From assembly GCF_963082655.1 (NCBI RefSeq), contig NC_081555.1, forward strand, positions 27,243,766 to 27,307,765: a stretch of DNA of 64,000 nt, read 5' to 3'. The position numbers and the translations under genes are program-made. Position 1 is the first letter of the stretch; every line of letters begins with the position of its first letter. The notes under the pieces were generated by a model that was not told the origin of the DNA, did no database searches, and was given only the letters and a program-made list of their open reading frames with translations. The stretch comes from Stomoxys calcitrans. Taxonomy: Eukaryota; Arthropoda; Insecta; Diptera; Muscidae. Of this stretch, positions 40,284 through 51,300 are shown one piece after another.

Positions 40284-40990
40284 TGTTTCCTTATCTTTTT
40301 GTTTTGTTTTTGTTTTGTTTTTATTTTTTTTAATTGTTTGTTTTGTTTTAATTTTTTTTCTGTTTTTTAAACTTTCCTATTTTATATGTTTCTTCAGTTT
40401 TAAATTATTTATTTATTTTTTTTTCTAACTTTAAATTTTGTATTTTTTTAATTTTTTATTTACTGATTTTTTAATTTTTTGTTTTCTAAATTCTTTTTTG
40501 TATTTTTTTTTCTTATTTTTGTATATTCTAATTTTTTCTATTTTTTCCATTCTTTCGCTATCTTTTTATTTTTTTTAATTAAATTTTTTTTTTAATTAAA
40601 ATTTTTTTTTTATTTTAAATTTTTTATTTTTTTTTAATTTTAAGTTTTTTATTTTTTTTTAATTTTAAGTTTTTTATTATTATTTATTTTTTAATTTTTT
40701 GTTTTTCTTTTCTAATTTTTGTATTTATTTTAATTTTTTTTCCATTTTTTCACTATCTTTTTTTTAAATTTTAAATTTTTTATTTTTTTTTTAATTTTAA
40801 ATTTTTCATTTTTTTTTTATTTTAAATTTTTTATTTTTAATTTTTTATTTTTTTTTAATTTTAACTTTTTTATTTTTTTTTTTAATTTTAAGTTTTTTAT
40901 TTATTTATTTTTTAATTTTTTGTTTTTCTTTTCTAATTTTTGTATTTATTCTAATTTTTTCCATTCTTTCACTCTCTCTCTCTATATATG
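40284..40990. repeat. T-rich low-complexity tract
   Basis: About 700 bp almost purely of T runs with A (TTTTTATTTTTTTTTAATTT-like), with short quasi-repeats. No other content. Confidence 0.9.
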
Positions 40991-41690
40991 TATAGGTTTT
41001 CTAAAATGGTTTGTTTTTATAGTATGCCCTTAATGTAAGAAAACATAAAACAATAATCTTTTGTTTTATGATAACAATCAAGGTTTTTTTTTAATTCTCT
41101 TTCCAAAACACATAAAACATTGTCGAAATTTAGCCATATATCGTAAAAAATCATACATACATACTTCGTTCGTACTGTAACACTGTATTTAAATTATTCT
41201 ATAACGAAAATATGTACTCCTTCATCATCTACTATTTAAACACTATAAACAAGAAAAAACCCCCTTAAATTCAAATCTTCTAGTAACAAAATAAGAAAAC
41301 GCCCCAAAATTTTGGGTGAAGATATAAAATTTAAATATTTAATTTATATAAACAAAAACGAAAAATAAGATCACAACACAAAATAAAAAATATATATATA
41401 TAATTATAAAGTATGTAAACCAGAAACGAAACACATACTTTCGTATTTAAAACTAGTGTGTATATATTGTTATATACGGTAAAAACTAATAGTAATAATA
41501 TGCTATGTAAAAAAAGGAAACAAATACAAACAAAATATTAAGGAAACCCCAGGAAAAAATATGAAAGAACGAAAAGAAAATTAAATTAATAAAAACCTTA
41601 AAGGTACTAAATTTTAGTACATGGAAAAAAGTATAATATACGTATGATTTTTTATTCATTGCAAAATAGAAAAGAAGTGTGAGAACATAT
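40990..41690. other. AT-rich intergenic sequence
   Basis: No gene or repeat recognised. It could include a distal hep 3' UTR; this is speculation based on its A-rich, non-repetitive look. Confidence 0.35.
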
Positions 41691-42430
41691 TTTTTATCCA
41701 CCCTAAGAGGGCGGTGAAGTAAATGCTCATTCCCCAGCTCACAAAGGCGATGGTCTTCATCAAAGCTTGGGGCAATAAGTTCGCAACGTAACGCTAGTAG
41801 AAATCTTAAGCAAGCACAGGGAGAAGAAAGAAATCTCCTTGGGCCTTGAACAAGTCTCCATAACAAGTTTAACTAATAGGTCGATTATGGATTGCAACCC
41901 AACTTCAGTTGAGTTGCCAACGGGCAAAATTTGTCATATAAATGTCAATTTCTGCACTGAATTGCATACTTTTTTTACATTTTATTTAGTAGTTCAAAAA
42001 TCTCAAAATTCAAAACTGATATCGAATGAAACTGACAAAAATGTTCAACTTTATACTAATTTTTATTTTATGATTTCGTTTCCTGGCAACGCAACTATAG
42101 TTGAGTTGCCATCCATTCATAATCGACCCCTAAGACTAAAGGTTTTGTGTTCTACGTGTCCAAGGCTATCTTTTTCAAGATTTTGAACCCTGGGATAGGC
42201 AAAGTCTTTATAAAGAAGCATCAGGCAGTGCAGTGACAGCAGACTCCACGCAACCTAGGGACTAGTGAACAGGGAGTCAATGACGAGACAATCACCGTCT
42301 CACACGTAGCCAGTGCAGGAGGACCGTAGATCGAGGCCATCAAGATAAACCTCCACCATAGTAAGACAGAGACAGGAGCTCTGGAGGATATAACTAGCTC
42401 GTAACGCAGACGTTAAAAAGGTCTAGCCGG
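41690..42430 (+). pseudogene. LINE relic (endonuclease start), split by a candidate MITE
   Basis: On the plus strand IEAIKINLHHSKTETGALED (about 42325-42390) resembles the opening of a non-LTR endonuclease domain. Upstream sequence (41690-41870) and 42135-42320 has LINE-like composition and broken frames. It is interrupted by the element at 41876-42133. Confidence 0.5.
41876..42133. mobile_element. Candidate MITE with imperfect terminal inverted repeats
   Basis: The left end TAGGTCGATTATGGATTGCA, continuing CCCAACTTCAGTTGAGTTGCC, is an imperfect inverted match to the right end (GGCAACGCAACTATAGTTGA, GTTGCCATCC, ATTCATAATCGACCCCTA). The interior is AT-rich and non-coding, total about 255 bp. 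No clear target duplication, so the class is not assigned. Confidence 0.6.
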
Positions 42431-42702
42431 ATAATTGCCTTGTCGAAAGTAGGCAATTTTTTATATCCAAACAAAATCAAACAAAAATGTTTCTCAAAAT
42501 TCTTAAAGAGTGAGATTTCTGGAAACCTTTTGGCAACTTGTTGCATTTAATGGGTCCGAAAAAAATGTATGGCGATAACCGTACCTGGCAGCAGGTGCGA
42601 TTAAATGTCAAAGTCATTAAAATCCACTTTTCTTCGTTAAATAGCCATAAAATATTAAGAAAATGATTTATTTTTTGTTGTAAAACATAGTGGCTTAGGA
42701 AA
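42430..42702. other. Unclassified intergenic sequence
   Basis: Nothing recognised. Confidence 0.4.
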
Positions 42703-43800
42703 TAACAAGTAAAAGCGTGCTAAGTTCGGCCGGGCCGAATCTTTGGAACCCAACACCATGGATTCTGCTCAAAATTTATACAAACTAAATTTTATAATTT
42801 TTTTCTACATACCAAACTTCTGTCAAAACAACATAAATTAAAGCTTCTAGGAACTGAACAAGGATAATGGAGAGACCGGTTTATATGGGAGCTATACCAG
42901 GTTATAGATCGATTTGAACCGTACTTGGCACTGGAATTAATAACAAAACACAAAATGCTTAATTTCAGCCAAGTCGGACAAAACTTGCGTCTTGTAAAAT
43001 CCCAAGAATTCAAATCGGGAGATCGGTTTATATAGGAGCTATATCAGGTTATAGACCGATTCGGACCGTACTTGGCACTGTTGTTGCCAGTCATAACAAA
43101 ACACTATGTGCAAAATTTCCGGCAAATCGGACAAAAATTGCGGATTTCAGGGGTTCAAAAATTCAAATCGGGACACCGGTTTAATTGGGAGCTACACAAG
43201 GTTATAGACCGATTTGAACCGTACTTGGCACAGTTGTTGGAAGTCATAACAAAACACTAAATTCTCAATTTCAGCCAAATCGGAGAAAAATTGCGGCTTG
43301 TAAGGACCCAAGAATTCAAATCGGGAGATCGGTTTATAAAGGAGCTATATCAAGCCAAGCACGGTCCGAATCGTGCTTGGCACAGTTGTTGCCAGTCATA
43401 CCAAAACACTGGGTGCAAAATTTCAGACAAATCGGACAAAAATTGATGCTTCCAGGGGCCTAAGAAGTCAAATCGGGACATCGGTTTATATGGGAGCTAT
43501 ACAAGGTTATAGACCGATTCTTACCGTACTTGGCACAGTTATTGAAAGTCATAGCAGAGTACTATGTGGAAAATTTCAGCCAAATCGGATAAACAATTGC
43601 GGCTCTCAGGGGCTCAAGAAGTAAAATCGGGAGATCGGTTTATATGGGAGCTATATCTAAATCAGAACCGATATGGGCCATTTGGAATCCCCAACGACCT
43701 ACATTGATATAAGGTATCTGTGCAAAATTTAGAGCGGCTAGTTTTACGCGTTCGAACGCTATAGTGATTTCGACAGACGGACCGATCCTGAGCCCTTACA
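42703..43800 (-). repeat. CGGCCCGGCC-ended dispersed repeat, minus orientation
   Basis: Begins with the reverse of the family right end (AACAAGTAAAAGCGTGCTAA, GTTCGGCCGGGCCGAATC). It contains about six phrases of the AATCGGGAGATCGGTTTATA / GGAGCTATATCAGGTTATAG type and fades at about 43800 without the other terminus. Confidence 0.85.
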
Positions 43801-44150
43801 GGCCGCAATTTTTGTCCGATTTTGTTGAAATTTTGCATACGCTGTTCTGTTACTGCTTCCAACAACTGTGCCGGGATGTTCACTTAAGCGGGATGTTTCA
43901 CATTTATGCACTCCAACACTCACATTAATCCCACCCAGATAGGTTCCTCTTATTTGACATCTTGAACCTTAGTTTAAAAAGTCAAACATACTTATGCCCT
44001 CCAGACTTGAGACTCTGGAAGCCTACTTGAATACCTGATTTAATTACTAAAAAATAATTTAAATATAAACTGAGTTATTTGGTGTACATTTTTAGCAGAA
44101 TTCATGGTGGTTGAAAACCCTCGACGTCTCGATTCGGCCCGGCCGAACTT
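43786..44150 (+). repeat. Plus-oriented remnant of the same repeat family
   Basis: GAGCCCTTACAGGCCGCAA at 43791 starts a plus-oriented phrase; after an unrelated ~220-bp stretch the right end appears (GATTCGGCCCGGCCGAACTT at about 44132-44151). Confidence 0.7.
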
Positions 44151-44678
44151 TAATTTATTTACGTTTAAACCACTGTGCAATAGCTACATCTTCATATACT
44201 ACAGATGATGATATCAAAAGAGAAATGTGCTGTTGTTGTTTGTCGCCATTCTTTCCCGTTGTTAATGAATGAGCGAAGTGTTTGACAACAACAACCCAAA
44301 GCAAACGAACCGCAAACATCGAACTACTTGCCGTCGTCAAAGAGAGTGAGATAATCAAGAGAGGGTTTCTGCTTTGTCTTCCCCGTACCGTAAAATAACA
44401 TGCGTTAAAGACACAACATTTTCCATGTATTCCAATTGGAATCACATTGAGGGTTGCAACATTTTCGGGTTATTCTGTTTTGATTCGAGCATTCGTTCGA
44501 ACATTTTTCGTATTTTGCTTTGTTTCTTTGCAACCGAAAGTTGGAATAAAAGAAAAAACGAATTATCGTAAGCAACTCAATCATGTTGTGTCTTTAACTT
44601 TTGTCACTGGCCATGCCGTATTTCGCTCTAATGCCAACTCTTTTCCTTTCTCACCCTCTTTGGCCGTCGTATGGTGAA
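44151..44678. other. Intergenic sequence upstream of the carrier gene
   Basis: No gene recognised. The open frames here are short and lack coding character. Confidence 0.4.
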
Positions 44679-45011
44679 TAGTGGTGTGCGGGTGAGTTGT
44701 CAATTGTTGTGTCAGGCGAGAGTCACGAGTTACGTTAGCGAGATCAAAGCCCAATAGTTTTTATTCAATCAGGTGCCGACCGTGATTGAATAAAAATTAT
44801 TCGTGCTCACGGCACTAATCACAATTCACGAGATATTTACCAGCCAAGAGAAAATCACGACTCACAGGAAAATTACGAGTCATCAGTTCTTCGTGAGTAA
44901 ACTTTTTATCTCATGAGCGTGCGTAAATGTGAATCAACATGAAAAACGATTAACATTTTGTTCCGTGAGCGTGAATAGAAAATCATTCACTTGCACATCT
45001 CTAATGGAGAA
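44671..45011. mobile_element. hAT-like MITE upstream of the carrier gene
   Basis: Element 44679-45003 (325 bp). The ends TAGTGGTGTGCGGGTGAGT and, reverse-complemented, TAGAGATGTGCAAGTGAA are imperfect inverted repeats of the hAT type (TAGNGNTGTGC). Flanks are ATGGTGAA (44671-44678) and ATGGAGAA (45004-45011), an 8-bp target duplication with one mismatch. The interior has repeated CACGA/TCACG words and no ORF. Confidence 0.7.
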
Positions 45012-45330
45012 ACAATAAAATCCAAAACATACGGAATATGGGGGATCGTTGGACAATATTCATCGAGTCATTTAGTAGCATTCTTAAGTTCTAAGCGTTT
45101 ACATGTGCCGGGCATTTTAATAAACGGGACGATCGTATCGCGGCGAGTAGTGCTCTTTCCGAAGACGCAAATTCTAAAGAAATTAAATTGTCCAAGTTTT
45201 CATTTGTTTGTTTGATTAAGTCAATCAACTTTGAGAAAGAATTTCAAGTGCTTTGTCCGCAGCGTCGCAACGTACATTGTGTGAAAACAATTAAATATAT
45301 ACAAAATTTATCAACAAATTAGCAAAGAAA
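45012..45330 (+). promoter_or_regulatory. Carrier gene 5' flank / 5' UTR
   Basis: Precedes the ATG at 45331. An in-frame TAG lies just upstream in the AT-rich leader, supporting this start. No TATA box is convincing; the start of transcription is not determined. Confidence 0.4.
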
Positions 45331-48300
45331 ATGTCCTCAAATAGTGGCCAAACAAAAGAGCTGACACCTCTGACAAGGGCTGCATTGCAAGTTGTAGCCG
45401 GAGGTTCAGCCGGTTTTGTGGAGGTTTGCATTATGCAGCCCTTGGATGTGGTAAAAACACGAATGCAACTGGGAGGTGGAGTGGTGAGTATGACCGTCAT
45501 TCATTTGTTAGAAACTGAAGAATTTACATACATACATGTATTTAGGAAAAAAAAAACTATTAACGAAGAGTTTGAGTAGAAGAGAATTAAGAAACAACAC
45601 ATGTTCAACAAAGTCCACTTCTTCGTCCACTTTATAAATATTTTTGGTGTAGCTTTATTTTGATTCTCAAAATAAGCTTTTTTTATTGCAATGTGAAATA
45701 TAAAGTTTCGAATAGATGATTTGAAATATAAGCTCCGTTCTCATATACCCAAAAAAAGGCCTGTTCGAGTTGGTTTTTAGTGAGAGCTAGCTGAGAGAGA
45801 GAAAGAAAATATATAATGTTCTCAGTAGGGAAATATGAATAATGAATAAACGCATTACAATGTAATGTGCGAATGTGAGCTGTTACACAGTGGGCTACTG
45901 CTTGAAATATTGTGTAGAGAATTTTTTTTGCCTCCATTTTTAGAGAAAATTTCATGAAAATTTTGATGTTAAAGAAAAATTGTGAAAATTTTGACTTAAG
46001 AGAAAATTTTACGGAAATTTTGTCTTTGGAGAAAATTTCCATGAAATTTTCTATAAAGGCAAAATGTCTATGAAATTTTCTCTAAAGACAAATTTCTATG
46101 AAATTTTCTATAAAGACAAAAAAATTTCCATAAAATTTTCGCTAAAGTCTTGTCTTTTTTCCTTTGTCTTTATAGCAAATTTCTTGGAAATTTTGTCTTT
46201 AGAGAACATTTCAGGGAAATTTTGTCTAAGAGAAAATTTTGTCCTTAGAGAAAATTTCATGGAAATTTTGTCTTTAGAAAAAATTTCATAGAAATTTTGT
46301 CTTTAGAGAAAATTTCATAGAAATTTTGTCTTTAGAGAAAATTTTATGGAAATTTTGTCTTTAGAGAAAATTTCATGGAAATTTTGTCTTTAGAGAAAAT
46401 TTTGCCTTTATAGAAAATTTCATAAAATTTTGTCTTTATAGAAAATTTTATAGAAAATTTCTTGGAAATTTTGTTTCAGAGAAAATTTTGTCTTTAGAGA
46501 AAATTTCATGAAAATTTTTTTCTTTAGAGAAAATTTAATGGAAATATTGTCTTTAGAGAAAATTTCATGTAAATTTGTTTTTAGAGAAAACTTCATCGAA
46601 ATTTTGTTTTTAGAGAAAATTTTATGGAAATTTTGTTTTTAGAGAAAATTTCATGGAAATATTGTCTTTAGAGAAAATTTCATGGAAATTTTGTTTTTAG
46701 AGAAAATTTCGTGGAAATTTTGTTTTTAGAAAAAATTTCATTGAAATTTTGTTTTTAGAGAAAATTTCTTGGAAATTTTGTTTTTAGAGAAAATTTCATG
46801 GAAATTTTAGTTTTTAGAGAAAATTTCATGGAAATTTTGACTTTCATGGAAATTTTGACTAGATCGTCTTAGCCATGACAATCCGTCCGTCCATTGAAAC
46901 TACCTACCCTACAGTCTTTATAAATAGAGATATTAAGCTGAAATTGTGTAATTTTGTGTTTAATTTTTTTTGTTCATAGGCAGGTTAAGTTCGAAGAAGG
47001 GCTATACCGAACATTATCTTGATATAGCCCCCATATAAACCGATCTCCCGATTTAAGTTCTTGGGCCCATAAAAGACGCTATTTATTGTGCTGAAATTTT
47101 GCGCAGTGAGCTATATTAGGCTCTTCAACATCCCTGTTTAATATGGCCTAGATCGGTCTATATTTAGTCTAGGTCAGTGAAATGTCTTGGGCAGAGTTTG
47201 GGCCATATCGAACCATATTTCGATAAATGTAGCTGCTAGGGTTTCATAAATGGTATATTTTCGGACGAATTTGAAATAATGAGATTTACACTGTCGGACA
47301 AAATAAAGTGCGGTTGTGTACCCTTCTTTGTTAATCCTCAATATATTTTATCTACGTGTATTATTTACAGTTTTTTTACTGTCCCGTTATTCAATTATTT
47401 CCATAAACATTTGAAATTTTTTAAAATCGTCCGTTTAGGTTTCTGATGTAAAAGTATTGTAGTGCAAAAAAAGCTTTCGCGACATAATAAAGTGGGTTTT
47501 TTTTATAAATCGTGAAATTTATAATATATTCCTGATTTTTTTACAAAAATCTGTGATAAGTTATTAAAAAAGAATAATTTGTAGCAAATTACCTAACTTT
47601 TTTGTTCAATATTACTTAAATGCAAAGAAAATAAGCATGGACCATTACTTTTTCGAAATGAAGTCCTTAACCGAAACTCAAAATGGTGCAAGATTGCGAA
47701 AATGGGATGAAAGTTTCAAGTATAAAATACCAGAATCTGGGGTTAGAAACATTTTTGCTTTGTATAAAATAAGGAGTATAATAAAAGTTTGAAGAAATTA
47801 TGTGGCAGAAAACGTAAGACGACGAAGCTTGAGGATGATCGTATTGCAATTCTAGCGAAAAAAATTTTTTTACGATATAAAAGAGAAGATAGAATTAAAT
47901 ATTTCGACTTGAACTGTCCAAAGAAGACATAATGAAAGGGCTTTAAAAGAGAAGTGTTACTTTATTCTGTCACTTGAAATTCCTTATGTGCCATAAAGTT
48001 TGTATTATATATAGAAAATATGAAGTAAGAATACAATGTTAAATTCATTATTAGATACAATATTAACCGAGTTAAAGATAAAACTATAATTTATAAACAT
48101 TTTAAAACAACAAATATATGTTTAAAAACATTAAAAATATTTAAAACTGCACTTTATTTTGTCGGCCAATGAATGTGTATATGCATAACCGAGTTGGTGA
48201 CTTTCCAAAGTTCGACCCGGCCCAACTTAAGTTAGGTACTATATTCACTTCGCGAAATTTTTTCGTGACTACTTTTTTTAAATAATAGATTTTGAAACTA

Positions 48301-51300
48301 AAAAAACTTGCTGATATTATTCAGTAGGATATTCCCTCATAACTTTTGAAACAATTTTAATAAAAGTATTATGTTTTTACTTATTTTGCATAGATAGACG
48401 AACACCTTATGAGCATATACAATGTTATACATATGTACATACATACATTTTCATTTGCACGGAAAATGCAATTTTCATTGTCTTACATACGCCGGAAAAA
48501 TCCATTGAAAAATTCACTGTCCGTTAAGATGTGCGCCAAACTGTCATATATTATTAAAGGTGTCTTTCATGGTCTTTTCGCCTTCCTCATTCCCACATTC
48601 ATATGTGTACGCAAATCTCTTCCTTGGTAAAACAGTGCGATTTTTTCTTCCACAATTTCTTTATCTCTCCATTTATTCAAGAAACATTTTTGTGTTTTTT
48701 ATTTAGTCTGATTTAATTTAATTTATGATATGCACGATTTACTTTCACACTCGTAGTAGGTAATTTTTGTATCCATCAAATTGTCAGGCTAATTTGCGGT
48801 TACGAATATCTTGGCTTTTTTGCTCATCTATCAGTCTGTCGGTCCGTCTGTCCCTCTGTCGGACTGTCCATTTGTTTATTTGGTCTGGAAACGATACCAC
48901 CAGCCATTATTATCTTTATCACAGCCAGCATTTGTTTATCAAATGGCAACAACAATGAAAGTGTTAATCATTCCTTGCAATTCATATCTTTACAGTCATG
49001 AAAAAACGTCTATCTACAACTTAATTGGAGAGAACATACACAATGTGCCTAACAATTTATTATTAAATATATCGTGATTTATGATGCATTTATTTGCTTA
49101 GTGCCAGAAGAATACACTAAAAGAAATAGATGATAGCAAATTTCAAAATTTTTTTGTCCTCTAACCTAGAAAGTGGTTATCTAAACTCGTGGCAGCATGA
49201 TGAATTCTAATTCACTATAGGTCAGCTATGTATTCACATCGCACGAAAATATTTCCCATAGCGAGACGACGGTATCACATTTTTGTTGTTGTTGTTGTAA
49301 ATGTTGTTTTCTATCCTTCGTCTGCTTGATTCTGTTGAGTGTCAAGACCCAGGAACTCTAACGACTAAGATGGGGTGCGTCCACAGAGATCTGGGTCTGG
49401 CTGGGCAGTTGAACCGGGGACGTGTATCGTGCGGTCCCAGGTTGCAATCGGACATACATCTTGTACGTCGGCATCAATCCTTGCTCCGTAGGAGTTGAGG
49501 CGGCTGCATCTGCCGGAACGTAATTGAGCCAGAACTATTCTGGTTTGCCGGGGGTGGTCAATTTCTTCAGGTGCAATGGGATGCGGTCGTTCTTTAAGAA
49601 CTACGTTCACCCGGTAGCCATTTAACACATCTGCTACCGTGTCTGCATGAATGTTGTCTAGACCTGCTTGATATGCCGCTTGATCTAGAGCTCTCTAGCT
49701 CTCTCTTGTAAGACTCCTGGGCGGTGGATATCTATGCACAAGATGATTATTTGGATTGTCCCTAAGATAACAGCCCAAAAGTTATTGCTTAGACAGCATG
49801 TATTGGGTTGCCCAAAAAGTAATTGCGGATTTTTTAAAAGAAAGTAAATGCATTTTAATAAAACTTAGAATGAACTTTAATCAAATATACTTTTTTTACA
49901 CTTTTTTTCTAAAGCAAGCTAAAAGTAACAGGTGACAACTGACAGAAGAAAAAATGCAATTACAGAGTCACAAGCTGTGAAAAAATTTGTCAACGCCGAC
50001 TATATGAAAAATCCGCAATTACTTTTTGGGCAACCCAATAGTTATGTCTTCGCACTGGTATGTTCTTGGTCTCCTGATGGAGTTGATCCACATGAGAATT
50101 GAGGAAACAGCCCGTCGCAGTTCGGAAGGCGAGATTCTGTCAGATCTGAATATTATTCCACTGCGTGTCACAAAGCTGTTGAGATCACACTGGCGCTGCA
50201 TAACTTGGCCAATTGGCCACAGACCGGCCAATTGATTTGTACGTGGTCAACAAGGTTTATTTGCCTGCTCCCCAAGTGCTGCCAGCAAGTGACTTGAGGA
50301 CCTTGTTTCTATTTTGACTTTATCGCAAATTGCTGTGACATGTGGGGAGAATTTGTAAGAGCTGACAAAGTATTTTGGGACACTTGATGGTCGGAATCAT
50401 ATCTCCATCGACCATCACAGTCAGCTCAGTATTCACCTCATGCGTATTTGTAGCAAACAATGTGGCTGAAGATTAGGTGCCAGATATCTTCATATTTCTT
50501 GCAGCGAAATATGAGGAAAGTTCTTTGAAGTAGACGTTCTTATAATTTTTGCAAGGATACCAAACTCAGACATGGCTTGAAATACCTTTGAACGTAAAGG
50601 GGTATCAAGCGGCTTTGAAGTCCATAAAGAGATAGTAGGTGTTGATTAATCCTTCTCGGGTCTTTTCCAGGATTGGGCGCAGTGTGAATATCTGGTCTAT
50701 GGTTGATTTACAAGGTCTAAAGCCGCATTGATAGGGCCCAATTATCTCATTGACTTTAGGTTTTAATCTTTCACACAGTACGCTCGAGAGCATCTTGTAT
50801 GCGATGGGGAAGAGACTTATTCCTCCGTAGTTGGCACATTCCGTCTTGTCTCCTTTTTTGTGTACTGGACATAGTATGCTGAGGTTCCAATCATCGGTTA
50901 TGCGTTCTTCTAGCCAGATTGCGCAGATAAGCTGATGCATACCCCTTATCAGCGTGCCGCCTCCGGTCTTAAATAGTTCAGCGGGTAGCCCGTCGGCTCC
51001 TGCTGCCTTGTTGTTTTTTAGTCGGGTCACTGCTACTTGGACCTCATTCTGACTAGGAGATAAACATTCTATACCATCATCATTGATTGGTTCTGCGGTA
51101 TCCCCTTCGCCGCCCAACGTCCCAATATAAGTGCAACATTTAATCAAAATCGGAGCAGATTTAGATATAGCTCCCATATAGCTCAAATTTAGCACGAGAT
51201 GTTTTATTTGTCGTTCCAAAATTTCATTAAAATCGGATCAGATTTAGATATAGCTTCCATATATACCTTTCAGCTGATGTAGCCTTTTAAGGTAGTAGTA

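Noticed and set aside
41486..41866. 126-residue minus-strand ORF
   Set aside because: Runs from AT-rich spacer into LINE debris; no family resemblance.
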